Source: Streptomyces graminofaciens
Lineage (GTDB): Bacteria; Actinomycetota; Actinomycetes; Streptomycetales; Streptomycetaceae
Assembly (NCBI RefSeq): GCF_030294945.1
Contig: NZ_AP018448.1
Span: 9,210,501 to 9,274,500 of the forward strand
Length of the DNA: 64,000 nucleotides
Reading direction: 5' to 3'
The stretch's first letter is position 1; every line of letters starts with the position of its first letter. The notes beneath the pieces are model-generated. The model made no database searches. It saw only the letters and a program-made list of their open reading frames with translations, and was not told the DNA's origin. This document shows positions 8,558 to 17,225 of this stretch, piece by piece. A program made the translations under genes and the position numbers.

Positions 8558-9687
8558 GCGCGCCGAGACTGCGCACGGACACCCCGGAACGGGCCGGACT
8601 CGACCCCGAGGAACTGCGCCTTCTCGTACGCGAGGTGCGCGCGCTGACCCACGGCGACCGCCCCCTGGCACCCGCCGCCGTGGTGATCGCGGGACGCGGC
8701 CCGGTGATCGCCGCGGAGGAGGCGGCGGGCTGGGCGGTCCGCTACGGGGCGTACGACGAGCGGACGGACGCGGGAGTTCAACTGCCTCCCGACGCCCGCA
8801 TCCCGGCGGCCACGGACACCCCCTTCGACCTGGCCTCCCTCACCAAACTCTTCACGGCGGTGGCGGCGGTGCAGCAGCTGGAGCGCGGCACGTTGGGCAT
8901 CGACGCGCGGGTGGGCGCGTACCTGCCGGACTTCACGGGCGCGGCCGCGCACGGCATCACGATCCGCCACCTCCTCACCCACACCTCGGGCCTGCGCCCC
9001 GAACTCCCCCTGTACGACTGCCCGTCGCACCCCGCCCGCCTGGGACTCCTCCGCGCGGAGGAACCGACGACGAGACCGGGCACGACCCACATCTACTCGG
9101 ACCTCAACTTCCTCCTCCTCCAACACGTCCTGGAACGCCTCACGGGACGCGGCCTCGACACCCTGATCCACGACGGCATCACCCACCCCCTCGGCATGAC
9201 GTCGACGGTCTTCGGCCCCTGCCCGACGGCGGCGGCGACGGAGGACCAGCGCCGCCCCTGGGCGAAGACGGACCGGGGCATGGTGCGCGGCGAGGTCCAC
9301 GACGAGAACGCCTGGTCCCTCGGCGGAGTGGCCGGCCACGCGGGCCTCTTCTCCACGGCCCACGACCTGGCCGTCTTATGCCGCACGCTCCTGGCCGGCG
9401 GCTCGTACGGCCCCGCCCGCGTCCTGGGCCCCGACTTCGTCGACCTCCTCCTCACCCCACCGGGCCTGGGCTTCACCCTCGACCAGCCCCGCTTCATGGG
9501 CGAGCTGGCGGGCCGGGGCGCGGCCGGCCACACGGGTTTCACGGGCACGTCGTTGGTCCTCGACCGGGCGACGGACACGTTCCTGGTCCTGCTGACGAAC
9601 GCGGTCCATCCGCGCCGCCGCGAGCCGATCAACGCGGCGCGGGCGGCGGCGGGGACACGGGTGGCTCGCGCTGTGCGGGGGAGGTGA
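8554..9687 (+). CDS. Serine hydrolase, class C beta-lactamase-like, apparent CTG start
   Basis: A 377-residue protein of the beta-lactamase/transpeptidase-like fold. SLTKLF near residue 92 supplies the SxxK nucleophile and base, YSDLNF near 172 is the YxN-like element, and HTGFTG near 325 replaces the KTG triad. It could be an esterase, D-peptidase or lactamase; no signal peptide is seen, so it is probably cytosolic. GGAGGGGG lies seven bases before CTG 8554, which overlaps the exporter's TGA as CTGA; the nearest conventional alternative, GTG 8509, has no ribosome site. A TTA codon at 9376-9378 makes translation likely to depend on the bldA tRNA. Confidence 0.82.
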   Translation: MSAPRLRTDTPERAGLDPEELRLLVREVRALTHGDRPLAPAAVVIAGRGPVIAAEEAAGWAVRYGAYDERTDAGVQLPPDARIPAATDTPFDLASLTKLFTAVAAVQQLERGTLGIDARVGAYLPDFTGAAAHGITIRHLLTHTSGLRPELPLYDCPSHPARLGLLRAEEPTTRPGTTHIYSDLNFLLLQHVLERLTGRGLDTLIHDGITHPLGMTSTVFGPCPTAAATEDQRRPWAKTDRGMVRGEVHDENAWSLGGVAGHAGLFSTAHDLAVLCRTLLAGGSYGPARVLGPDFVDLLLTPPGLGFTLDQPRFMGELAGRGAAGHTGFTGTSLVLDRATDTFLVLLTNAVHPRRREPINAARAAAGTRVARAVRGR

Positions 9688-9700
9688 GGGGTGGCGGGGT

Positions 9701-10654
9701 TCAAAGAGGCCGGGTGCACTCGGTCAGCAGCCCCGCCAACCGCTCCACGAACGCGGTGAGCCAGTCCCGTCGTGCGCCGCTCCGGGCGGCACGGAAACCG
9801 TGGCGGCGCCCGTGGAACGCGGCCTGGACCGCATGGAACTGGGCCCACCGCCGGACGCGTTCGCGGTCGAGCTCCGCGGCCTCGGAGAACATGTCCAGGA
9901 CGCGGTGGACGGCCTTGCACAGATCGTCCGCCTCCAGCAGGCTCAGCGCCCGCGACTTGAGCAGTGTGCCGCCGTCGTAGGCGGGGTCGCCCGCGTACCC
10001 CTTGGGGTCGACGGCCAGCCACGGCTCACGGTCCGCCCGCAGGATGTTCCTGGCGTGCAGGTCGCCGTGGACGAGCGTGTCCGGACGGTCGTGGCCCAGC
10101 TCGTGGAGCGTGGCCAGGGCGGCGTCCACCTCGTGCCGCGACAGCACGTGCGTCAGCTTTCCGGCGTCCTCGCGCAGCCCTTCCGCCCAGACACCGACCC
10201 GGTCCCGCAGCCGGGGCAGGCCGGGCGGCGCGGGTGCGGCCAGCCGCCGGTTGAGGCGCCCAGCGACCGTCACGATCTCGTCCTCGTCCCCGATCTCCGC
10301 CAGGGTCGACGTCCGGGCCCGTTCGAGCAGCATCGCGAACCGGGCGTCGTCGCGTTCGTACAGCCGGACCGCACCACGACCGCCCCAGGCCTCGAACGCG
10401 TCCGGCTCGTGGACGTTCCCGGGGTGAGGAAACGACACCTTCAGTGCGGCGTCCGGTGCCGCGCCCCTCTCGCCGCGCCGCCGCACCGGGACGATCACCC
10501 CGACACCCCCGTGCACGACGGGCCCGTCCGGCACGCACTCCCAACGTCCCAGCAACTTCTCGACGATCCCAGGCAGTTCAGCGAGCCACAGTGCGCCGGG
10601 CTCGCCCTCGCGCCGGACCGTGGTCCGTACGAACGCATCGGGTACTTCGATCAC
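9701..10654 (-). CDS. Aminoglycoside/hydroxyurea phosphotransferase family, APH(6)-like
   Basis: A 317-residue kinase-fold enzyme with GTG start. The N-lobe has the ALKVSFPHP lysine for ATP; the catalytic loop is LVHGDLHARNIL near residue 198, and the metal-binding DPKGYAGDPAYD near 217 replaces the usual DFD-like triad and is diagnostic for the APH(6)/hydroxyurea-kinase group that inactivates streptomycin. Resistance is not proven; such genes are common in Streptomyces cores. It converges on the serine hydrolase (13-base gap) and is divergent from the Rsm22 gene. Confidence 0.88.
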   Translation of the reverse strand: MIEVPDAFVRTTVRREGEPGALWLAELPGIVEKLLGRWECVPDGPVVHGGVGVIVPVRRRGERGAAPDAALKVSFPHPGNVHEPDAFEAWGGRGAVRLYERDDARFAMLLERARTSTLAEIGDEDEIVTVAGRLNRRLAAPAPPGLPRLRDRVGVWAEGLREDAGKLTHVLSRHEVDAALATLHELGHDRPDTLVHGDLHARNILRADREPWLAVDPKGYAGDPAYDGGTLLKSRALSLLEADDLCKAVHRVLDMFSEAAELDRERVRRWAQFHAVQAAFHGRRHGFRAARSGARRDWLTAFVERLAGLLTECTRPL

Positions 10655-10792
10655 CCCGGCACCCTACGATCCGAGCCGACACCGCAACCAGGCCCAAGCC
10701 GCACCGCATGCCCGCCCCACACCGCCCGCCCCGAGCCGCACCGCCGCCCCCGAGCCGGATCCGGGGCTCTCCGGCCCTCGTAGAATCACCCC

Positions 10793-11782
10793 GTGAACGC
10801 CCCCGTCTCCCCAGCCGACTCCCTCCGTGCCGCGCTCGCCGGCCTGCTCGACGGGCTGCCGCCGAAGTCGGCCGCGCAGGCGGTGGAGCGGCTGATCGTG
10901 AACTACCGGGGGCGGACGCCCACGGACGCGCCGGTGCTGCGGGACCGGTCGGACGTGGTGGCGTACGCGGCGTACCGGATGCCGGCGACGTTCGCGGCGG
11001 TGTGCTCGGCGCTGGACGCGTTCGCGGACACCGTGCCCGGGTGGGCGCCCGGCAGCCATGTCGACGTCGGCGGCGGTACGGGCGCGGCGACCTGGGCGGT
11101 GAGCGCGACCTGGGAGGGCGAGCGGCCGGTGACGGTCCTCGACTGGGCCGAGCCCGCGCTCGCGCTGGGGCGGGAGATCGCCGCCGCCAACCCGGAACTG
11201 AAGGCCGCGAAATGGCAGCGCTCTCGTATCGGAGCGGCGCTCACCATCGAGAGCACTGATCTCGTCACCGTCTCCTACGTCCTCGGCGAGCTGACCGCCG
11301 CCGACCGCACCGCCGTCGTGGACGCCGCCGCGACCGCCGCCCAGGCCGTCGTGATCATCGAGCCGGGCACGCCCGACGGCTACACCCGCGTCATCGAGGC
11401 CCGCGACCGCCTCGTCACCGCCGGGTTCCACATCGCGGCGCCCTGCCCGCACAGCGCCGCCTGCCCCATCGTCCCCGGCGAGGACTGGTGCCACTTCTCC
11501 GCCCGGGTCAGCCGTTCCTCCCTGCACCGCCAGGTCAAGGGCGGTTCCCTGGCGTACGAGGACGAGAAGTTCAGCTACGTCGCCGCCACCCGCTTCCCCC
11601 CGGCCCCGGCCCCCTCCCGGGTCGTACGCAGGCCGCAGATCCGCAAGGGTCAGGTCCTCCTCGACCTGTGCGAGACCGACCCGTCGCTCACCCGGACCAC
11701 GGTCACCAAGCGCCACGGCCCGCTGTACAAGGCGGCACGGGACGCGGAGTGGGGCGACGCGTGGCCGCCGCCCGGCGAATAA
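10793..11782 (+). CDS. Small ribosomal subunit Rsm22 family protein
   Basis: A 329-residue class I methyltransferase-like protein related to mitochondrial Rsm22/METTL17, which helps assemble the small ribosomal subunit. The SAM-binding loop is HVDVGGGTGAATW near residue 87. Conserved cysteines in PCPHSAACPIVPGEDWCHF near 215-235 fit the Fe-S-binding knuckle of the family, and KGGSLAYEDEKFSY is its characteristic downstream block. GTG start at 10793. Role in ribosome biogenesis is inferred from eukaryotic members. Confidence 0.85.
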   Translation: MNAPVSPADSLRAALAGLLDGLPPKSAAQAVERLIVNYRGRTPTDAPVLRDRSDVVAYAAYRMPATFAAVCSALDAFADTVPGWAPGSHVDVGGGTGAATWAVSATWEGERPVTVLDWAEPALALGREIAAANPELKAAKWQRSRIGAALTIESTDLVTVSYVLGELTAADRTAVVDAAATAAQAVVIIEPGTPDGYTRVIEARDRLVTAGFHIAAPCPHSAACPIVPGEDWCHFSARVSRSSLHRQVKGGSLAYEDEKFSYVAATRFPPAPAPSRVVRRPQIRKGQVLLDLCETDPSLTRTTVTKRHGPLYKAARDAEWGDAWPPPGE

Positions 11783-11825
11783 ATCATTTGCGCCGCCCGC
11801 CCCGGCACCAGATATCTCATCAGGT

Positions 11826-12296
11826 ATGACGACCTCACCAGGCCTTCACCTCGACGAGATAACCCCCGCCAACATCGACACCGCCCTCGCCCTACGGGTC
11901 CGCCCCGACCAGGAACACCTGGTCGCCCCGGTGGTGAAGTCCCTGGCCGAGGCCTACGTCCACCCGCGCATCGCCTGGCCCCGCCTCATCCGTGACGGCG
12001 AACGGACCGTCGGCTTCCTCATGGCCTTCCACGACACCGACTGGGCCGAGGACGGCACGGACTTCCGCTCCGGACTCTGGCGCCTCAACATCGCCGCCGA
12101 CGAACAGGGCAAGGGCTACGGCCGCTTCGCCGTGCACTCCGTCGCCGACGAGATCCGCCGCCGCGGCGGCACTCACTTCTACGTCACCTGGCACCCCGGC
12201 CCCGGCGGCCCCGAGGCCTTCTACCTCCGCCTCGGCTTCCGGGAGACCGGAGAGGTCAGCGGGGACCAGACGGTGGGGGTGCTGGAGCTGACCTGA
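11826..12296 (+). CDS. GNAT family N-acetyltransferase
   Basis: A 156-residue acetyltransferase. The acetyl-CoA pyrophosphate loop is NIAADEQGKGYGRFAV (Q/RxxGxG/A) near residue 93, and the late FYLRLGFRETGEV strand closes the fold. The overall pattern resembles the diamine/spermidine acetyltransferase subgroup, but the acceptor is not determined. It starts 44 bases after the Rsm22 stop and may be cotranscribed. Confidence 0.85.
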   Translation: MTTSPGLHLDEITPANIDTALALRVRPDQEHLVAPVVKSLAEAYVHPRIAWPRLIRDGERTVGFLMAFHDTDWAEDGTDFRSGLWRLNIAADEQGKGYGRFAVHSVADEIRRRGGTHFYVTWHPGPGGPEAFYLRLGFRETGEVSGDQTVGVLELT

Positions 12297-12427
12297 CGAG
12301 CGCCGGGCGCCGGCAGCAGCGCGCGGGGGCGGCGAACGCGCCCCGCACGCCCCCGGAAGCCCCTTCGCATGGGAACGCCGGAAGGGGCCCGGTTCGTCCA
12401 CGCCGGTTGAGGGGAACCGCGCAAGTC

Positions 12428-13354
12428 GTGCACCACTTCCCTCGGGGGGTGGGGGCCGTGGTCGTCTGGTTGTACGTCCTCGTAGGCGTGGTGCCTGTCG
12501 CGTGCGCCGCACTGGTCATGTATTTCAAGCACGCCGACGAACCCATGCGGGCGGCGGTGTCCGCCTGTCTCGGCGTGCTGGCCATCGCCGTCGCGGTCTA
12601 CTTCGGCGTCCAGGAGGCCGCGGACGGCGCGGACGGCGCGGCTCGGGGACAGCGGCGTACGTCGTCGGCATCCGCCACTCCGCCTTCCGCCGACGCCACG
12701 ACGCCTTCCGCCCCGTCCGTGCCGCCGCCCTCCAGCACCCCTTCCGCGACGACGACGGACGACGCCGAGCCGCAGGACGGGCAGGGAGGGCAGGGAGGGC
12801 AGGGAGGGCAGGACGGGCAGGACGGGCAGGACGGGCAGGACGGGCAGGACGGGCAGGACGGGCAGGGAGGGGGCGGAGAGGAAGAGGGAGCGCCGCCGGA
12901 GGTGAGGACCCCGACGGACGACGATGTGGCGTCCCCCAAGAAGCACGACGCACCGGACACCACACGCGTCCGTATCAAGGGCGCCGAAGGCCCCTGGACC
13001 GCCATGTGCCTCGACGTCTACGGCCCGCTCGTCGAGGCAGGAACCCCCGTGCAGATCTGGACCTGCAAGGACACCTCCGAAATGGAGTGGCGTCTGCGCG
13101 GGGACGGCAAGATCGTCGGGTTCGGCGGCAACTGCCTGACCGTCGCCGGCCCGGAAACGGACGCGACCCCGGTGCAGATGCACCCCTGCGGCACCCGGGA
13201 GGGGCAGACCTGGGAGCGGTCGGGCTCGGAACTGCGTACCGCCGGCGGCTACTGCCTGGACATCCAGGGACCAGGAACCACCAGCGGCACACGCGTCCAG
13301 ATCTGGGGCTGCGAAGGCGTCCCGCAACAGCAGTGGAGCCAGGAGCCGCTCTAG
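12428..13354 (+). CDS. Membrane-anchored RICIN (ricin B-type lectin) domain protein
   Basis: About 308 residues: two N-terminal membrane segments (VVWLYVLVGVVPVACAALVM, then VSACLGVLAIAVAVYFGV), a Ser/Thr/Pro-rich stalk, a Gly-Gln/Asp-Gln repeat stalk, and a C-terminal ricin-type beta-trefoil with CLDVYGP, PVQIWTCKDT, CLDIQGPG and VQIWGCEG blocks (the QxW repeats of carbohydrate binding). It probably displays a sugar-binding domain on the outer surface. The start is uncertain: GTG 12428 is used, GTG 12449 or 12458 and TTG 12407 are in frame. It converges on the DUF6243 gene with three bases between stops. Confidence 0.8.
   Translation: MHHFPRGVGAVVVWLYVLVGVVPVACAALVMYFKHADEPMRAAVSACLGVLAIAVAVYFGVQEAADGADGAARGQRRTSSASATPPSADATTPSAPSVPPPSSTPSATTTDDAEPQDGQGGQGGQGGQDGQDGQDGQDGQDGQDGQGGGGEEEGAPPEVRTPTDDDVASPKKHDAPDTTRVRIKGAEGPWTAMCLDVYGPLVEAGTPVQIWTCKDTSEMEWRLRGDGKIVGFGGNCLTVAGPETDATPVQMHPCGTREGQTWERSGSELRTAGGYCLDIQGPGTTSGTRVQIWGCEGVPQQQWSQEPL
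12774..12870. repeat. 9-bp coding repeat (GGGCAGGAC/GGGCAGGGA)
   Basis: About ten tandem nine-base units inside the lectin gene encode Gly-Gln-Gly/Asp-Gly-Gln triplets, forming a flexible stalk between membrane and lectin. Copy number should be unstable but stays in frame. Confidence 0.85.
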
Positions 13355-13357
13355 CAC

Positions 13358-13540
13358 TCAGGACGGTTTCTCAGCCGCCCGTTCCTCCTGGAGCCTGCGC
13401 AGCAACTCCCGCTTCTGGGCCTGTGCGTCGAGGCCGCCCCCGACCCGGCCACCCCGGCCGCCGCCGCGCAGTGCCGCGCGGCCGAGGTTTCGTCGCGTGC
13501 CGCCGACTCCCAGCATGTTTCCCGCTCCACCTCGGCTCAT
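13358..13540 (-). CDS. Small DUF6243 family protein
   Basis: A 60-residue basic protein starting MSRGGAGNMLGVGGTRRNL and ending in a helical QAQKRELLRRLQEE segment. This matches my recollection of the actinobacterial DUF6243 family (LGVGGxR core, basic C-terminal helix), whose function is unknown. GAAGGAGG stands at ideal spacing before the ATG, which supports a real gene. Its promoter region is shared with the divergent TetR gene and contains two TetR-type dyads, so it is a probable target of that repressor. Confidence 0.75.
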   Translation of the reverse strand: MSRGGAGNMLGVGGTRRNLGRAALRGGGRGGRVGGGLDAQAQKRELLRRLQEERAAEKPS

Positions 13541-13575
13541 GAGGGCCTCCTTCGAGTGATGCTTCGTTGACGTGA

Positions 13576-13592
13576 CGAGACGGTTCGTCTCG
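13576..13592. promoter_or_regulatory. TetR operator candidate 1
   Basis: CGAGACG-GTT-CGTCTCG is a perfect dyad with seven-base arms in the 112-base divergent region of DUF6243 and tetR. Confidence 0.65.
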
Positions 13593-13614
13593 CGTTATGC
13601 TCATCACTGTCCAG

Positions 13615-13631
13615 CGAGACGCTCCGTCTTG
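13615..13631. promoter_or_regulatory. TetR operator candidate 2
   Basis: CGAGACG-CTC-CGTCTTG repeats site 1 with one mismatch, 39 bases away (close to four helical turns). On the minus strand it falls just inside a TTGACA (13635-13630) that could be the -35 of the DUF6243 promoter. Confidence 0.65.
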
Positions 13632-13652
13632 TCAACCTGATAAATTCGGCGC

Positions 13653-14294
13653 ATGGCCAGGAAAACCGCCCCCGACTCCACCCGGCGCAGCGAGAAGTCC
13701 CGCCGAGCGATCTACGACGCCGCCCTCGCACTCGTCAGCGAGGTCGGCTACCAGAAGACGACGATCGAGGGCATCGCCGCCCGCGCCGGCGTCGGCAAGC
13801 AGACGATCTACCGGTGGTGGTCCTCCAAGGCGGACGTACTGCTGGAGGCCTTCCTCGACCTCCAGGAGCAGGCCGCCGAGCAGGTCGCCCAGCCGGGGCA
13901 GGAGCAGGGGCAGGCTCCGGAGGAGTACGCGATCCCGGACACCGGCGACCTCGCCGCCGACCTCAAGGCCGTCCTCCGCGCCACCGTCGACGAACTCCTC
14001 GATCCGAAGTTCGAGGCCCCCTCCCGCGCCCTCGCCGCCGCGGGCGTCGTCGACGAGAAGCTCAGCGCCGAGTTCATCGGCAAGCTCCTCGAACCCCAAC
14101 TCCAGCTCTACGTACGGCGGTTGGCCGCCGCCCAGGACACCGGCGCCGTACGCCCCGACATCGACCCCCGCATCGCCCTCGAACTCTTCGTCTCCCCGCT
14201 CGCCCAGCGCTGGCTCCAGCGGACCGGGCCCATCTCGTACGAGTACACGGACACCCTGGTCGACTACGCCCTCCACGGCCTCGCGCCCCGCTGA
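13653..14294 (+). CDS. TetR/AcrR family transcriptional regulator
   Basis: A 213-residue repressor. The N-terminal helix-turn-helix spans about residues 18-62, with [21 protein letters not shown] as the recognition unit; the C-terminal part (80-210) is the helical ligand-binding and dimerisation domain, of the TetR_C_33-like group. It likely binds the two matching dyads at 13576 and 13615 and so controls itself and DUF6243. Ligand unknown. Confidence 0.9.
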   Translation: MARKTAPDSTRRSEKSRRAIYDAALALVSEVGYQKTTIEGIAARAGVGKQTIYRWWSSKADVLLEAFLDLQEQAAEQVAQPGQEQGQAPEEYAIPDTGDLAADLKAVLRATVDELLDPKFEAPSRALAAAGVVDEKLSAEFIGKLLEPQLQLYVRRLAAAQDTGAVRPDIDPRIALELFVSPLAQRWLQRTGPISYEYTDTLVDYALHGLAPR

Positions 14295-14505
14295 CCCCGA
14301 CAGCGAGCGCCCAGGTGTGATCAAAGCGACCTCACGGAGATCACGGCCCGTCCGAATCTCCCGCAAAAGCATGCGATGACCCGCCATCCCCGGCCCCGGC
14401 CCGTCATCGCCCCACCTACCCCGGATGTGGGCTGCGGCCCCCCGGAGCGCAGGATGGTGGGACGATGAGGCATGCTGTCCGCACCACAGCGAGGCGAGGG
14501 GATAG

Positions 14506-15258
14506 ATGAGCGCGACGTTCGGCGGCCGTACCGGTCGGCAGGGCAGGATCTCCGAGTGGCTGCGCGCCCGTCGCACCGCCCGACCGCTTCAGGAGGCCGC
14601 CGACGACGGCGGCCGTGAGGCGCTGCTGCTCGCCACCGCCGCCGCCGGTCTGCCGCTCGCGCCGGCCGCGCACCCCTCCGGCTACCGCTGTTCGTGCGAC
14701 CGTGTCGGCTGTCCCACCCCGGCCCGCCACCCTGTCTCCTTCGCCTGGCAGACGCAGTCCACCACCGACCGCGCCCAGATCGAGCGCTGGGCCCGCCACC
14801 AGCCGCAGGCCAACTTCATCACCGCCACCGGCATGGTGCACGACGTGCTCGACGTGCCTTTCGCGGCAGGCCAGGAGGCCTTGCGACGGCTCCTCGCCGC
14901 CGGCATCGAGGTCGGCCCCGTGGCGGAGTCGCAGTCCGAGGCCGACGACGGACGGCTGCTCTTCTTCACCCTCACCCGCGGTACGCCCGAGGACGAGGAC
15001 GAGTGGTGGCCCTGCGCATTGGACTGCCAGCCCGAGACGATGGACGAGCACCCGGGACTGCGCTGGCACTGCCGGGGTTCCTACGTCCTCGTACCGCCGG
15101 CCCGGCTCCCCGGTGACCTCGCCGTCAGCTGGGTGCGCGGCCCGGAGCACCCGCTGCCCGACCCGCTGAGCCTGCTGGAGATCCTCACCGACGAGTGCTC
15201 CCGCCACGCGGACGAGGAGCCGGACGACACGGACGAGGCCTGGCCGCCCCGGGGCTGA
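14506..15258 (+). CDS. Bifunctional DNA primase/polymerase-like protein
   Basis: A 250-residue protein of the prim-pol N-terminal domain family seen in Streptomyces cores. It has the CSCDRVGCPTPARHP cysteine/His cluster and QIERWARHQPQANFITATG, which matches the NIGIATG-type strand of prim-pol domains, but the usual catalytic aspartates after it (DLD) are replaced by VHDVLDVP, so activity is uncertain. Acidic C-terminal tail. ATG preceded by GAGGGG. Unlike the second prim-pol gene at 49479, it sits outside any mobile element. Confidence 0.7.
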   Translation: MSATFGGRTGRQGRISEWLRARRTARPLQEAADDGGREALLLATAAAGLPLAPAAHPSGYRCSCDRVGCPTPARHPVSFAWQTQSTTDRAQIERWARHQPQANFITATGMVHDVLDVPFAAGQEALRRLLAAGIEVGPVAESQSEADDGRLLFFTLTRGTPEDEDEWWPCALDCQPETMDEHPGLRWHCRGSYVLVPPARLPGDLAVSWVRGPEHPLPDPLSLLEILTDECSRHADEEPDDTDEAWPPRG

Positions 15259-15328
15259 GCACCCACCCCAACCGAGGCGCTGAGCACCCACCCCGAGAGA
15301 GGCTGAGTGACCACCTCGGAAGGACCGC

Positions 15329-16390
15329 CTACTCTCCCTTCGCCCCGGTCAGCCCCTCCACCTGGCTCAGGAACTTCACCTGCTGGTCCGCGGCCGTCCT
15401 CGCCGGGACGACCACCGCCTGGTTGGCCACGTACTCCAGCGTCAGCGAGTTCTTGAACTCACCCGTCATCAGCGCCACCACGTTCTTGTCGCTGAGGGCG
15501 GCGGGGTTCGTGCCCGCCGCGACCGTCTGCTTCTGGTAGTGGCGCGTGCTGAAGAACACCAGTGCCCCGCCGTCCGTGGTGCGCAGCCCGACCGGTGCGT
15601 AGTCCTTCTCGGTCAGCGGCTCGTCGATGTACTGCTGGACCAGGCCCGGCTTCTTCGCGTCCTTCTGCCGGGCGACCCGCAGCCGCGAGGTGAACTCGCC
15701 GTCGGCGAAGACCGCGCTGTCCTCCTCCAGATACGTCGCGTACGCCTGCGGCAGCCGCTCGGGGGCGAAGGCGAGGGAGGCGTCGTCGGGGGCGACGACC
15801 TGCGCCCAGCCGTCCTTGTCCTTCTCGAAGGTGGGGACGTCCTTGGCGGGCATGATCGTCAGGAACGACACCTCCCACAGGTCGTCGAGCGCGTCCCGGG
15901 TGAAGACGAACAGCCAACGGTCCGTGGAGCGGCCCTTGTTGGCGGCGGCGTCGACCACGAACCAGCGCGGCCAGGCCGCCTTCTCCGGGATCGTGATCTT
16001 CGGGTCGGTCAGCTTCAGCGCCACATGGTCGGGGTTGCCGTTCGGGGAGTTCTTGGCGCCCGCGCGCAGCTTGCCGCCGTCGATGTCGGAGAGGGCCCCG
16101 GTCACCCGGGGGGCGTCCACGGACTGGTCGAACTCCTTGTCCGCCTTGTTGTACGCGGTGGTGAAGTCCTTCAGCGCCCGCGCCGCCTCCGCCCGGGTCG
16201 TCGTCGGGACGATCTCCCGCTCGCCGTGGACCACCACGCACCCACTCGCCGTCAGCGACAGAGCGGCGACAGCCGCGGCCAGCAGCGTGCCCCGGCCGTA
16301 TGCGCGAAGCCCCGGCAGACCCCCATACGTACGAACCGGACGAACCTCACGAAGCCTTAGTGGACTCCGAACCCCGCGCACCCTGCTCAT
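15329..16390 (-). CDS. Predicted lipoprotein, last gene of the efe operon
   Basis: A 353-residue protein with a basic N-region, a hydrophobic stretch (TLLAAAVAALSLTASGC) and a lipobox LTASGC near residue 51, so it should be lipid-anchored outside the membrane. No catalytic motif is recognised. The gene start overlaps the end of efeU by 44 bases, and it is the fourth gene of the leftward efeO-efeB-efeU set; whether it helps iron uptake is not known. A shorter start at GTG 16381 is possible. Confidence 0.75.
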   Translation of the reverse strand: MSRVRGVRSPLRLREVRPVRTYGGLPGLRAYGRGTLLAAAVAALSLTASGCVVVHGEREIVPTTTRAEAARALKDFTTAYNKADKEFDQSVDAPRVTGALSDIDGGKLRAGAKNSPNGNPDHVALKLTDPKITIPEKAAWPRWFVVDAAANKGRSTDRWLFVFTRDALDDLWEVSFLTIMPAKDVPTFEKDKDGWAQVVAPDDASLAFAPERLPQAYATYLEEDSAVFADGEFTSRLRVARQKDAKKPGLVQQYIDEPLTEKDYAPVGLRTTDGGALVFFSTRHYQKQTVAAGTNPAALSDKNVVALMTGEFKNSLTLEYVANQAVVVPARTAADQQVKFLSQVEGLTGAKGE

Positions 16391-17222
16391 CAGGAATCTT
16401 CACCTTCCCCTTCCCGGAGGCGAACCCTACCGGGGCGAGGAACAGCGCGAGCGTCGGGATCAGATAGAGGAGCCAGACCGTGACTTGGAGGACCGTCGGG
16501 TCGGGCTGGAAGTTGAAGATGCCCTTCAGCAGGGTGCCGTACCAGCTGTCCGGCGGGATCGCCCCCGTGACGTCGAACGCCTTGTTCGTCAGCCCGGGCA
16601 GGAAGTCCGCCTCCTGGAGGTCGTGGAAGCCGTACGCCAGCACGCCCGCCGCGACGACGACCAGCATGCCGCCGGTCCAGGTGAAGAACTTGGCCAGGTT
16701 GATGCGCAGGGCACCCCGGTAGAAGAGCCAGCCCAGCACGATCGCGGTCGCGATGCCCAACAGCACGCCGACCAGCGGCCCCTGGGTGCCGTCGCTCGAC
16801 GCCCGCACCGACGCCCACACGAACAGGGCGGTCTCCAGGCCCTCCCGGCCGACCGCGAGGAACGCGGTGGCGACCAGCGCGCCCGTGCCCATCTGCAGGG
16901 CCGCGTCCAGCCTGCCGTGCAGCTCGGACTTCAGATGGCGGGCCGTGCGACGCATCCAGAAGACCATCCACGTCACCAGGCCCACCGCGATGATCGACAG
17001 GGAGCCGCCGAGCATCTCCTGCGCCTCGAACGTCAGCTCCTGGGAGCCGAATTCGAGAACGCAGCCGAAGCCGAGGGCGAGCCCGACGGCGACCCCGATG
17101 CCGATCCAGATGGGGCGGAGGGCGTCCCGGCGGTCCGTCTTCACCAGGTAGGCGATGAGGATGCAGACGACGAGGCTGGCCTCCAGGCCCTCCCGCAGAC
17201 CGATCAGATAGTTCGCGAACAC
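16347..17222 (-). CDS. efeU: Iron permease EfeU (FTR1 family)
   Basis: A 291-residue seven-helix permease. The two REGLE motifs that bind iron are present: LREGLEASLVV near residue 9 and VGREGLETALFVW near 125. EfeU imports iron handed over from the lipoprotein EfeO after oxidation by EfeB. The start is four bases after the efeB stop, indicating coupled translation. Length matches the family. Confidence 0.93.
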   Translation of the reverse strand: MFANYLIGLREGLEASLVVCILIAYLVKTDRRDALRPIWIGIGVAVGLALGFGCVLEFGSQELTFEAQEMLGGSLSIIAVGLVTWMVFWMRRTARHLKSELHGRLDAALQMGTGALVATAFLAVGREGLETALFVWASVRASSDGTQGPLVGVLLGIATAIVLGWLFYRGALRINLAKFFTWTGGMLVVVAAGVLAYGFHDLQEADFLPGLTNKAFDVTGAIPPDSWYGTLLKGIFNFQPDPTVLQVTVWLLYLIPTLALFLAPVGFASGKGKVKIPDEQGARGSESTKAS

Positions 17223-17225
17223 GGC

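Noticed and set aside
14506..15258. The first prim-pol gene as part of a second mobile element
   Set aside because: No integrase, direct repeat or transfer gene lies nearby; the neighbours are core genes.
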